From: an uncultured Eubacteriales bacterium | Lineage (GTDB): Bacteria > Bacillota > Clostridia > Oscillospirales > Acutalibacteraceae | Assembly: GCA_934643185.1 (NCBI GenBank) | Contig: CAKUBN010000003.1 | Coordinates: 17,539 to 81,538 of the forward strand | DNA length: 64,000 nucleotides | Reading direction: 5' to 3' | Shown here: positions 8,648-16,171 of the stretch, piece after piece | Layout of the letters: each line of letters opens with the position of its first letter | How positions within the stretch are numbered: the stretch's first letter is position 1 | Translations under genes and position numbers: made by a program | Notes under the pieces: generated by a model | Told to the model about the DNA's origin: nothing | Seen by the model: only the letters and a program-made list of their open reading frames with translations | The model's database searches: none

Positions 8648-8683
8648 CAAAAAGGAACGGCGTAAAAACCATTCCTCTTTTTT
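8648..8683 (-). terminator. Rho-independent terminator, minus strand
   Basis: In the minus-strand RNA GGAAUGG pairs with CCGUUCC and is followed by five U. It stops transcripts coming from the second MATE operon. It shares 16 bases (8645-8660) with the terminator at 7903, but its loop is inverted. Confidence 0.65.
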
Positions 8684-8708
8684 ATGCTCTGTTCTGTTAT
8701 TCTTTTCT

Positions 8709-8888
8709 AACGACTCGTTTCCGAGTCGTTTAGGAAACCCATGCAACTGGGTTTCCTACGGTTCAAACGTCCACCGGACGTTTGAACCTACTTTCCTAGT
8801 TTTTTATTAGGCAAAAGGATTTCGCCGTCTGCGGACGACGACTCGGGGCTCTGCCCCAAGTCCCCGTAAACTTTCTGAAGAAAGTTTA
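8709..8888. repeat. Cluster of seven consecutive inverted repeats
   Basis: This 180-base non-coding stretch is almost entirely palindromic. The arms are 8709-8717/8722-8730, 8732-8741/8748-8757, 8760-8772/8776-8788 (13 perfect pairs), 8795-8798/8808-8811, 8826-8829/8834-8837, 8841-8849/8853-8861 (one mismatch) and 8867-8875/8880-8888. It sits between the 3' end of the second MATE gene and the terminator at 8648. The dense tiling looks like a mosaic of REP-like or MITE-like elements rather than a terminator array. No open frame is present. Confidence 0.75.
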
Positions 8889-8926
8889 ATCAAAGACTTT
8901 CAACCACGCTTCCCGTCAGAACGGTG

Positions 8927-10321
8927 TTACTTCACGCTTTCCGAATCGCTCACATACGGCTGTGCATGCTCTTTTTCCAGTCTACGGAACATTCTTACAA
9001 GCACGACGACGGCGATGGTGCCGAGGATCAACTCAGCGACGAACTGCGCATACGCAAGGCCGTACAGCGGGAACAGCCAGTTCAGCACGAACAGCGCGGG
9101 GATCTCCAGCACGATCTTGCGCACGATGGCGAACACAAGCGATTTCATGCCCATGCCGCACGACTGGAACACGCCGAGCGCCAAAAAGTCGATGCACAAG
9201 AACGGCAGCGCAAAGCAGAAGCCGCGCAGAAACGCCGCGCCGTACGCGACGATGCTCTCGTTCTTCATGAACATGGAGATGATGGGTTCCGCCGCACACA
9301 CGAACGCCAGCATCACGACCAAAATAAAACCGAGCGAAATTTTCGCCGTGAACGTAAACGTCTTTTTCATGCGCTTGATGTTGCCGCTCGCGTAGTTATA
9401 GCTGATAAGCGGCATAATGCCCTGCGAAAAGCCCATGGCGATCTGGAACGGCACCATATTGACGCGCTGTGCGATGCCCATGGCCGCCACCGGGTCAGAG
9501 CCATACGCGGACGTGAAGTTGTTCAGAATCGTCATGCCGGTCACGTTCAAAAGGTTCTGGATGGAAGCTGGGATGCCCACGCCGCACACGCCCTTGACGA
9601 TTTGTCTCGACGGGCGGAACATGGATGGCTTAATGCACACATACGTCTTGCCGCGCTTCACAAACAGCAGCACGAAGAAGTAGAGGCATGCCACCGTATT
9701 GGAAAGGCAGGTCGCACAGCCCGCGCCCGCCGCGCCGAGGTTCAATCCCCACGGCAGAATGAAGATCGGGTCAAGCACAATGTTCAGCAGGCAGCCGCAC
9801 ATGGTGCCGATGCTCACGTGCAGCGAAGAGCCCTCCGCGCGCACAAGGTACGCCAACACGACGTTTAAAATGGACGGCGCAGAGCCGAGCAGCACGGTCC
9901 AGAACAAATAGTCCGCCGTCGCCTGCATCGTCTCGGCATTCGCGCCGAGCATCACTAAAATCGGCGACTGCAGCACGCCGTACAGCAAAGAAAACAGCAG
10001 GCTGCAAATCAGCGATGCGTAAAAGCCGAACGCCGAGCTGCGATACACGGTGTCGTAATCCTTGCGCCCAAGCGCACGGCTCATCATGCTGGAGCTGCCG
10101 ATGCCGAACAGATTGTTGACGGCATTGAACGCCAGCAAAAGCGGCGCGGCCAGTGTGACGGCGGCGTTCTGCACCGGGTCGTTCATCATGCCTACGAAAA
10201 ACGTATCCGCAAGGCTGTAAATGACCATGACGAGCGAACTGATGACCGACGGCACCGAAAGCGTCACGACCGCCTTCGGGATCGGCATCGATTCAAAAAG
10301 TTCTGTTTTGGAATTATCCAT
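8927..10321 (-). CDS. MATE family efflux transporter (2 of 3)
   Basis: A 464-residue, 12-segment MATE antiporter of the MepA/DinF-like subgroup. It has SVPSVISSLVMVIYSLADTFFVG at the N-terminus and the conserved PGIMPLISYNY-type segment (here QGIMPLISYNYASG) near residue 285. AAAGGA lies nine bases before the ATG. It is the last gene of a three-gene operon behind a protein kinase-like gene and a ROK glucokinase, with 27 bases from the latter. Export of a sugar-derived or toxic compound is possible but not shown. Confidence 0.88.
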   Translation of the reverse strand: MDNSKTELFESMPIPKAVVTLSVPSVISSLVMVIYSLADTFFVGMMNDPVQNAAVTLAAPLLLAFNAVNNLFGIGSSSMMSRALGRKDYDTVYRSSAFGFYASLICSLLFSLLYGVLQSPILVMLGANAETMQATADYLFWTVLLGSAPSILNVVLAYLVRAEGSSLHVSIGTMCGCLLNIVLDPIFILPWGLNLGAAGAGCATCLSNTVACLYFFVLLFVKRGKTYVCIKPSMFRPSRQIVKGVCGVGIPASIQNLLNVTGMTILNNFTSAYGSDPVAAMGIAQRVNMVPFQIAMGFSQGIMPLISYNYASGNIKRMKKTFTFTAKISLGFILVVMLAFVCAAEPIISMFMKNESIVAYGAAFLRGFCFALPFLCIDFLALGVFQSCGMGMKSLVFAIVRKIVLEIPALFVLNWLFPLYGLAYAQFVAELILGTIAVVVLVRMFRRLEKEHAQPYVSDSESVK

Positions 10322-10348
10322 TTCTCCCTATCCTTTCCATTCAAAGCA

Positions 10349-11293
10349 TCACGCAAGGCTGTCCAAAAGCAGCTTGCAGCAGCCGTAAATGCCGGCGTCA
10401 TTGCCGAGCACGGCCAAATTGAACCGAACATCGGTGTTCGGGTAAAACGCATATTTGAGGAAACCGCGCTTTGCGCCCTCCGTTAAAACCTCGCCCGCCT
10501 TCGAGACGCCGCCGCCAATAACGACGACCTCGGGGTCTGCCACGGTGCACACCGCGGAGATCGTGTAGCCGAACGCGTCGTACACGTTCTCTAAAATCGC
10601 GTTTGCAGCGCTGTCCCCCGCTTTTGCGGCGTCGAACACATCCTTCGTCGTAAGCTTCTCAACGCCTCTCAACGTGCTTGCTTCGTCGTGCGACGCAAGG
10701 TATTTCCGCGCGAGTCTTGCAATGCCGGAAGCTGAAACATACTGCTGCACGCAGCCGTGGCGGCCGCACGCGCACGCCTCCGGCTCTGCGGGGTTGATCG
10801 TCATGTGGCCAAATTCGCCCGCCGCGCCGTTTGCACCTGCCGCCATGTGTCCTTCGGAGATGACCGCGCCGCCAACGCCCGTGCCGAGCGTGATGAACAC
10901 CACGTTCTCGCTGCCCTTGCCGCCGCCCTTCCAGGCTTCGCCCATCGCTGCGGCGTTCGCGTCGTTCACGACTACGACCGGCAGGCCTACGGTCTCTTCC
11001 AGCGCTGTGCGCACGTCAAACACGCCCCAGCCGAGGTTCACGCAGCGGTGCACCACGCCGTCCGCCGTCACCGGCCCCGGGATGCCTGCGCCAACGCCCA
11101 AAATACCGTCTGCGGGAATGTTATGCTTTTCTCTGCATTTTACGATCTCCGCCGCAACGTCGCGCAGCACGGCTGTGCCGTCGCCCTCGATGACGGTCGG
11201 AATTTCCCATTTTTCAATCAAATTGCCGGTCTCTTCAAACAGGCCCAGCTTTACGGTCGTGCCGCCGATGTCGGCGCCGATAACATATTTCAT
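10349..11293 (-). CDS. glkA: ROK family glucokinase
   Basis: A 314-residue ROK kinase that phosphorylates glucose with ATP. Motifs are the N-terminal phosphate-binding ADIGGTTVKLGLF, the second phosphate site FITLGTGVGGAVI, and the ROK zinc site with CACGRHGCVQQYVS near residue 170. The length matches Firmicutes GlkA. The start at 11293 is preceded by GGAG. Its ATG overlaps the stop of the kinase-like gene (ATGA). Low-specificity ROK hexokinases look the same, so glucose is the likely rather than proven substrate. Confidence 0.9.
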   Translation of the reverse strand: MKYVIGADIGGTTVKLGLFEETGNLIEKWEIPTVIEGDGTAVLRDVAAEIVKCREKHNIPADGILGVGAGIPGPVTADGVVHRCVNLGWGVFDVRTALEETVGLPVVVVNDANAAAMGEAWKGGGKGSENVVFITLGTGVGGAVISEGHMAAGANGAAGEFGHMTINPAEPEACACGRHGCVQQYVSASGIARLARKYLASHDEASTLRGVEKLTTKDVFDAAKAGDSAANAILENVYDAFGYTISAVCTVADPEVVVIGGGVSKAGEVLTEGAKRGFLKYAFYPNTDVRFNLAVLGNDAGIYGCCKLLLDSLA

Positions 11294-12150
11294 TTTGCAA
11301 ACTCCTCTCCTTGCGCAGCTTCCCACGCATATAACAGCGCGTCTATGCTTTCATAGCGCGCACTTCGTTCTTCGCTTACTGCTTTTTTCGCGACATCATA
11401 GAGCTCCGGGCTCAGCGGCCACGCTTCCGCGCTGCGGTCGCATTCCGAAAACAGCGCAAACGCCATCGCGCCCAGCGTGTACACATTCGTCACTTCGTCG
11501 AGCACCGCGCCGCGCTCGTATTCCTCCGGCGACATAAATCGCGTGCTGCCCCACATCCGCCCCATATCGTTTACGGTCGGCACTCTGCGGTAAAAATCGA
11601 TGTCGCACAGCAGCGTGCGCTGATTTTTTGTGTCGTACAGCACGGTCGAATCGTATAGATCCACCGCCACATACCCCTTTTTCGCCGCAAAGCTCTGAAA
11701 ACGCAGAATGTCCCTGTAGATCTTCATGCGCGTTTCCGTGGGCAATTTCACAAACGCCGCGTGCTGTTCCGGGTATTGCCGCCCAAGGCAGATCGCATCC
11801 GTCCACTCGAACACCGAAGCCCAGCCGCCGCCAACTTCAAAGCTGTCGATGAGCCGAATGAGATTTTCGTGCGCAAGCGCCTTATATAAGCCGGAAGCGT
11901 TTTTTAGGCTCGCTACCGCGTCTTCCTTTTGCCCCGTGTACCGCGCAGTCGGCGCACCGGCGAACTTCACAAAGACGCGCTCGCCATCCTCATTTTTTAC
12001 GCCGAAGCAGATGTTGCCGGAATCCTGGTCGTCGTAGACCTTGAACACCGTGCCGTATCGCTTTAAAAACGAGAAATCAAACGGCGCGGCCATTTTAAAC
12101 TGCACGCCGTCCACTTTTTCAATGAACTGTACTTCTTCCTTTTCAATCAA
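11290..12150 (-). CDS. Divergent Ser/Thr protein kinase-like protein
   Basis: A 286-residue soluble protein with a recognisable but eroded protein kinase fold. RVFVKFAG carries the beta-3 Lys (62). The catalytic loop reads YVAVDLYDSTVLYD, so HRD has become AVD and the usual Asn is Ser. The DFG motif reads DID (183-185), and APE reads SPE in GSTRFMSPEE. The Asp residues needed for catalysis remain, so weak activity or a sensor role is possible. There are no membrane or PASTA segments. The start is TTG at 12150, 12 bases after AGGGAG. It leads the operon with glucokinase and MATE. Confidence 0.7.
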   Translation of the reverse strand: MIEKEEVQFIEKVDGVQFKMAAPFDFSFLKRYGTVFKVYDDQDSGNICFGVKNEDGERVFVKFAGAPTARYTGQKEDAVASLKNASGLYKALAHENLIRLIDSFEVGGGWASVFEWTDAICLGRQYPEQHAAFVKLPTETRMKIYRDILRFQSFAAKKGYVAVDLYDSTVLYDTKNQRTLLCDIDFYRRVPTVNDMGRMWGSTRFMSPEEYERGAVLDEVTNVYTLGAMAFALFSECDRSAEAWPLSPELYDVAKKAVSEERSARYESIDALLYAWEAAQGEEFAK

Positions 12151-12200
12151 CTTATGTATAAACTCCCTTTCGGTCTAAACCGTAAATCGCTTAGCAATAT

Positions 12201-12229
12201 AGTATACCATATTTTGCCCCGCATTGCAA
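12201..12229 (-). promoter_or_regulatory. Sigma-A promoter of kinase/ROK/MATE operon
   Basis: On the minus strand TTGCAA, a 17-base spacer and TATACT. Confidence 0.75.
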
Positions 12230-12266
12230 AGGAAACTATGGAAAACTCCGTCTTTTTGCAGCCGCC

Positions 12267-12295
12267 TTGCAAACGCGGGAAATTTGTGGTATTCT
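12267..12295 (+). promoter_or_regulatory. Sigma-A promoter of PTS EIIC gene
   Basis: TTGCAA, a 17-base spacer and TATTCT; transcription would begin near 12302. Confidence 0.65.
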
Positions 12296-12301
12296 TTAAC
12301 G

Positions 12302-12530
12302 CGTAACCCAAACGGCCGCCTGCCGACGTACCGCCACTACGCGGCCGCTGTGACCACATAGCCCGGGAATCCCCCGGCGGCGCAGCGTTCTTCCGAAAAC
12401 GGACAGAGGCAGACGGCAACATAGTCAATATAGATTCTTTCTCGCGTATTCTGCGCAGCGTACAACGTACGTAAAAAACAGGAGCGCCGGAGAACCTTTC
12501 GCGCTCCGTAAAAAGAAAGGATTGAACAAA
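12302..12530 (+). promoter_or_regulatory. Structured 5' leader, candidate riboswitch of unknown class
   Basis: The 229-base leader between promoter and start codon can fold into a closed multi-branch unit. An outer stem pairs GCCGCCTGCC (12315-12324) with GGCAGACGGC (12408-12417), nine of ten bases. Inside are small hairpins: CCGC/GCGG with a six-base loop at 12331, CCGGG/CCCGG near 12363, and CGTT/AACG near 12386. A separate hairpin GGAGCG/CGCTCC (12481-12507) lies just before the ribosome binding site AGAAAGG. I could not match it to a riboswitch consensus I know. Confidence 0.4.
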
Positions 12531-13589
12531 ATGGAGGGAACTTCTTCCAAAAAAGAAAGCAAAGTCAAGGTGTATCTGCACCGCTACTTTATCGATGCCA
12601 TGAGCGCCATGGCGCAGGGCCTTTTTGCTTCCCTGCTCATCGGCACCATCATTTCCACGCTCGGCACACAGCTCGGTATCCCGCTGCTCGATGAGATCGG
12701 CGGCTACGCAAAGTCCGCAGCCGGCCCCGCTATGGCGGTCGCCATCGGCTACGCGCTGCAGGCGCCCCCGCTCGTGCTGTTCTCGCTCGTCGCGGTCGGC
12801 GGCGCGGCAAACACGCTCGGCGGTGCAGGCGGCCCTCTGGCGGTGCTCGTGCTCGCCATTGTTGCGGCAGAGCTCGGTAAGCTTGTCAGCAAAAAGACGA
12901 AGGTAGACATCATCGTCACGCCGCTCGTCACCATTTTCTCGGGCTGCGGTCTCGCGTACTTATTCGCGCCGTACATCGGCACGGCGGCTTCGAGCGTCGG
13001 TAACCTCATCATGTGGGCAACCACCCAGCAGCCGTTCCTCATGGGCATCCTTGTTTCCGTCATCGTCGGCGTTGCTTTAACGCTGCCCATCTCCAGCGCG
13101 GCCATCTGCGCGGCGCTCGGCTTGACGGGTCTCGCGGGCGGCGCGGCCGTTGCAGGCTGCTGCGCGCAGATGATCGGCTTTGCGGTCATCAGCTTCCGCG
13201 ATAACGGCTGGGGCGGCTTCTTTGCGCAGGGCATCGGCACTTCCATGCTGCAGGTGCCGAACATCATCAAGAACCCGCGCATCTGGCTTGCACCCACGCT
13301 CGCTTCCGCTGTGACGGGCCCCATCGCGACATGCATTTTCGGCATGCAGATGAACGGCGCACCGATCTCCAGCGGCATGGGCACCTGCGGCCTTGTGGGT
13401 CAGATTGGCGTGTACACCGGCTGGCTGAACGACATCGCCGCCGGCACCAAGGCGGCCGTTACCGCTACGGACTGGCTGGGCCTTGTGCTCATCTGCTTCG
13501 TGCTCCCAGCTGTGCTTTCTTTTGTCTTTGACCTCATTTTCCGCAAGATCGGCTGGGTCAAGGACGGCGATATGAAGATCGACGCATAA
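12531..13589 (+). CDS. PTS EIIC_2-type membrane transporter
   Basis: A 352-residue membrane protein with about nine or ten hydrophobic segments. Glycine/alanine-rich runs such as SAAGPAMAVAIGYALQ and ALGLTGLAGGAAVAGCC are characteristic of the PTS_EIIC_2 family. No EIIA or EIIB partner is adjacent, so it may not work as a phosphotransferase at all; stand-alone members may be carriers for small metabolites. The ATG at 12531 has AGAAAGG ten bases upstream, and a TTG nine bases earlier lies too close to it. It is a single-gene unit with its own promoter, long structured leader and terminator. Confidence 0.8.
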   Translation: MEGTSSKKESKVKVYLHRYFIDAMSAMAQGLFASLLIGTIISTLGTQLGIPLLDEIGGYAKSAAGPAMAVAIGYALQAPPLVLFSLVAVGGAANTLGGAGGPLAVLVLAIVAAELGKLVSKKTKVDIIVTPLVTIFSGCGLAYLFAPYIGTAASSVGNLIMWATTQQPFLMGILVSVIVGVALTLPISSAAICAALGLTGLAGGAAVAGCCAQMIGFAVISFRDNGWGGFFAQGIGTSMLQVPNIIKNPRIWLAPTLASAVTGPIATCIFGMQMNGAPISSGMGTCGLVGQIGVYTGWLNDIAAGTKAAVTATDWLGLVLICFVLPAVLSFVFDLIFRKIGWVKDGDMKIDA

Positions 13590-13606
13590 AAATCTCCGTT
13601 TCCGGC

Positions 13607-13641
13607 AAACGCCTAAGGCTTAAACGCTTTAGGCGTTTTTC
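13607..13641 (+). terminator. Rho-independent terminator
   Basis: AACGCCTAA pairs with TTAGGCGTT and is followed by T-rich sequence. Confidence 0.85.
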
Positions 13642-13691
13642 ATTGTGCTATGTGCGGTACTGCACGACGTTTTTCTTGTACGGAATTGCCC

Positions 13692-13720
13692 TTGTTTTTC
13701 TGCCCTTTCGCCCGTATAAT
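13692..13720 (+). promoter_or_regulatory. Sigma-A promoter of MBL-fold hydrolase gene
   Basis: TTGTTT, a 17-base spacer and a perfect TATAAT. Confidence 0.8.
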
Positions 13721-13759
13721 CAAATAGAAAAGTTTATTCTCATTTTTGGGAGGTATAAA

Positions 13760-14608
13760 ATGCAGTTTCAATATCTTGGCACCGCCGCCGCAGAGGGCTG
13801 GCCTGCCGTATTCTGCCGCTGCAAATATTGCTTAGAGGCGCAGCGCCTCGGCGGCAAAAACATCCGCACCCGCTCGCAGGCCATCGTCAACGATGATCTT
13901 CTGCTCGACCTGCCGCCGGATACCTACATGCACAAGCTCATGAACAATCTCGATCTCAGCCGCGTGAAGTATCTGTTCATCACGCACTTTCACATGGATC
14001 ATTTCTACCCGCAGGAGCTCACCGTGCGCGGCTCCGTGTATAGCCTCGAGATGATCAGCCCTGAGCTTGAGATCTACTGCGCGCAGGAGACCTACGATTA
14101 TTTCCGCCGCTGCGCCGATTGGGAGATCGACGAAAAGAGCGACAAAGCGATGCACTGGCACATTTTAAAGCCGTTCGAGACCGTGGAAGCCGGCCCCTAC
14201 CGCGTAACGCCGCTGCCCGCCAACCACATGAACCCCTCGTACCAGCCGTTCGTATACCACATCGTCGACACGCGCGAGGATAAATCCATCTTCTATATGC
14301 ACGACAGCGGCTACTATTTCCCTGATGTGTGGGACTACTTCAAGGCGCAGAAAAAGCCTGCCGACCTTTTCAGCTTTGATACCACGCTCGGCTATGAGGA
14401 CTGCGGCTTTAAAAGCACGCACATGGGCGCACCGGAAGTCATCCGCCTCAAGGAAGAGATCGAAGCGCTTGGCCTCATCGATCCACACACCCACTGCGTG
14501 ATGAACCACTTCTCGCACAACGGTCATCTTTTGTACGACGAGCTCGTGGAGCTTGCCGCACCGCACGGCATCGAAATTTCCTACGACGGCATGAAGCTGA
14601 CGCTTTAA
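13760..14608 (+). CDS. MBL-fold metallohydrolase, PhnP-like
   Basis: A 282-residue metallo-beta-lactamase-fold enzyme. The metal ligands are seen in THFHMDHF (HxHxDH, about residue 75), HMNPSYQ and the late HTHCVMNHFSH region. The N-terminal CRCKYCLEAQR Cys cluster, which binds zinc in PhnP-type cyclic phosphodiesterases, supports a phosphodiesterase or PhnP-like role, though no phosphonate genes lie nearby. The start is at 13760 after GGGAGG; a longer frame from 13643 runs through the promoter and is not used. It is a monocistronic unit between a consensus promoter and a strong terminator. Confidence 0.8.
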   Translation: MQFQYLGTAAAEGWPAVFCRCKYCLEAQRLGGKNIRTRSQAIVNDDLLLDLPPDTYMHKLMNNLDLSRVKYLFITHFHMDHFYPQELTVRGSVYSLEMISPELEIYCAQETYDYFRRCADWEIDEKSDKAMHWHILKPFETVEAGPYRVTPLPANHMNPSYQPFVYHIVDTREDKSIFYMHDSGYYFPDVWDYFKAQKKPADLFSFDTTLGYEDCGFKSTHMGAPEVIRLKEEIEALGLIDPHTHCVMNHFSHNGHLLYDELVELAAPHGIEISYDGMKLTL

Positions 14609-14627
14609 GCACCATTTACACGCAAAA

Positions 14628-14672
14628 AAGCGGAGACGCCCTGATTTTTCCGGGCATCTCCGCTTCTTTCTT
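14628..14672 (+). terminator. Rho-independent terminator
   Basis: AGCGGAGA-x-GCCC pairs with GGGC-x-TCTCCGCT and is followed by CTTTCTTTT. Confidence 0.8.
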
Positions 14673-14844
14673 TTGAAAACAACGGGAATAAATGATATAA
14701 AAGCTCACTAATTGTACTTTTGTGGCAATGACTATTGTCCTTTTTAAAAGTCCGTTCGGTCAATTCCGTTTCACATTATATCAAATTTGCATACAATTAT
14801 ATAATTCTGTATATTTAAGCGTTTCGTGTCGAATGCTCTGTAAA

Positions 14845-14877
14845 AAACGAAAAACGGCAGAGTAATCCCTGCCGTCT
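14845..14877 (-). terminator. Terminator of BlaI-like gene (minus strand)
   Basis: ACGGCAG pairs with CTGCCGT and is followed by TTTTCGTTTTTT on the minus strand. The 14673-14844 stretch before it is AT-rich and non-coding. Confidence 0.8.
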
Positions 14878-14900
14878 TCATAGCGTATGTTGTTTTCCGC

Positions 14901-15311
14901 TTACTTGCAGCGGCGCACAGCCTCTTCGATCTTCGGGAGAAGCTCTTCCTTGTCCGCGTCCTTCGTGTACTTGAAGATAGCGGCAACGATCTCCGGAATA
15001 TCAGAGGGCTTGTAGTGCTCGGTCGTAGCGATCTGCAAGCCGGCATATTCATTGCGGGTCAGCAGCGGCGCGAAACGGCGGGCGTTCTTTCTGCCGGGGC
15101 CATCGTTGATGAACGCTGCAATGAACTGGTAACCGATCAGATTGTTGATGATAACGTGGAAGGAATTCTTCGCAAACAGCGGATTCTCCGGGTCACGCAG
15201 CGCAATCTCCATGATCTCTGCGCGGTTCAACGGACGGCCGGCTTCCCAAAGGAGCTGCATCATCGCAAATTCGGAATTCGTTAAACGGATATATGGTTTT
15301 TTTCTTTTCAT
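14901..15311 (-). CDS. BlaI/MecI/CopY family-like transcriptional regulator
   Basis: A 136-residue protein with a winged-helix N-terminus. IRLTNSEFAMMQLLWEAGRPL is the BlaI-family opening, and the recognition region FHVIINNLIGYQFI follows near residue 60. The C-terminal half would dimerise. In the family these repressors control beta-lactam or copper resistance and are paired with a BlaR1 sensor protease, but no sensor or target lies next to it here, so the inducer is unknown and it may act elsewhere or on itself. AGGAGG lies seven bases before the ATG, and a near-consensus promoter precedes it. Confidence 0.75.
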   Translation of the reverse strand: MKRKKPYIRLTNSEFAMMQLLWEAGRPLNRAEIMEIALRDPENPLFAKNSFHVIINNLIGYQFIAAFINDGPGRKNARRFAPLLTRNEYAGLQIATTEHYKPSDIPEIVAAIFKYTKDADKEELLPKIEEAVRRCK

Positions 15312-15376
15312 GCTATATCCTCCTGTCAATTTTCATATCCCATATTGTTTCAACTAATCCTGTCGAAAGTAATATT

Positions 15377-15405
15377 AGTATATTTTTATTTTTGCAATTT
15401 GTCAA
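15377..15405 (-). promoter_or_regulatory. Sigma-A promoter of BlaI-like gene
   Basis: On the minus strand a perfect TTGACA, a 17-base spacer and TATACT. Confidence 0.85.
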
Positions 15406-15464
15406 GGGATTTGGAATAAAAAAACTACTGATGAGGCAGTTTTTTCAAAAAATTCACATTTTAG

Positions 15465-15508
15465 AAATAAAAAGAAGACCGGCAGCGCATTTTACCTACC
15501 GATCTTCT
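15465..15508 (-). terminator. Rho-independent terminator of ThyX-like gene
   Basis: AGAAGA pairs with TCTTCT and an inner CGG with CCG, followed by TTTTTATTT on the minus strand. Confidence 0.75.
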
Positions 15509-15523
15509 GTGTTTTACGCCTTT

Positions 15524-16147
15524 TTACGCATCGTTTTCAATAAACAGCGTCTTAAAATACGGCAGTTCCTCTGCCCATGCGCAGAACACGTGCCACTCGT
15601 CCAGCTTGTGGTGGCGGCGCGCAAAATACATGTTCGCAATGTTCTCGTAGTTCATGGTACAGGTGCGCATCTGGTTGTAGCTCGAAGGCAAAAGCTGAAT
15701 GAGGCTGTACCAAAGGTCTTTGTCCTTCGTCTCCACAAATTCCACGCGCAGCTTTTCCAGCACGCCAATGGTCTGCATCAGGCTCTCCTTTGCCGCGGGC
15801 ACCATACGGTCACAGCTGAAGTCCGCTTCTTCAAACGTCTTCGCCTGAATTTTGTGCATCGTGCTCGTGGAGTTCGCCACGGTGCCCACCTTATACGTGT
15901 CGAATTCCTTCCACCAGTAGATCGGCGCGGTGAGGTCGACCGAAACGAAGATCTGTCGGATGAATTTGCGGTGATCCGTACCCGCCTTGCACAAGCGTTT
16001 TGCAAGGCTCAGGTCGTTTTCGCCGAAAACGAACGTGCCGTCCGGCTCGGTGTGGCTGTCCATGCGGCCCCAGCTGTTCATGGGGTTGCGTGCGCCTCTG
16101 ATGGCGTTTTCAAAGTTCATGACGCTTGTGCGTTCGATCTTAATCAT
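15524..16147 (-). CDS. ThyX-like protein with degenerate signature motif
   Basis: A 207-residue protein that aligns by eye along its length with flavin-dependent thymidylate synthase ThyX. There is a DHRKFIRQIFVSVDLTAPIYWW stretch matching the ThyX H-x-x-F...APIF strand, and a C-terminal MRTCTMNYENIANMYFARR helix matching the N/R-rich active-site helix. The signature RHRxxSxNxxSxR is replaced by TYKVGTVANSTSTM (residues 84-97), so the classic enzyme activity is doubtful; a related flavin or nucleotide enzyme, or a phage-type variant, is possible. The ATG at 16147 has AAAGG nine bases upstream. It follows rlmH by 24 bases. Confidence 0.65.
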   Translation of the reverse strand: MIKIERTSVMNFENAIRGARNPMNSWGRMDSHTEPDGTFVFGENDLSLAKRLCKAGTDHRKFIRQIFVSVDLTAPIYWWKEFDTYKVGTVANSTSTMHKIQAKTFEEADFSCDRMVPAAKESLMQTIGVLEKLRVEFVETKDKDLWYSLIQLLPSSYNQMRTCTMNYENIANMYFARRHHKLDEWHVFCAWAEELPYFKTLFIENDA

Positions 16148-16171
16148 GTCGTTCAACCTTTCGTATTCAAA

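Noticed and set aside
12302..12420. Cobalamin-type or FMN-type riboswitch before the PTS gene
   Set aside because: Fragments such as GCTGTGA and CCCGGGAAT look familiar, but the order and the long-range pairing of those families are not met.
12147..12581. A 144-codon minus-strand frame over the PTS leader
   Set aside because: It crosses both promoters and the leader hairpins and has no recognisable content.
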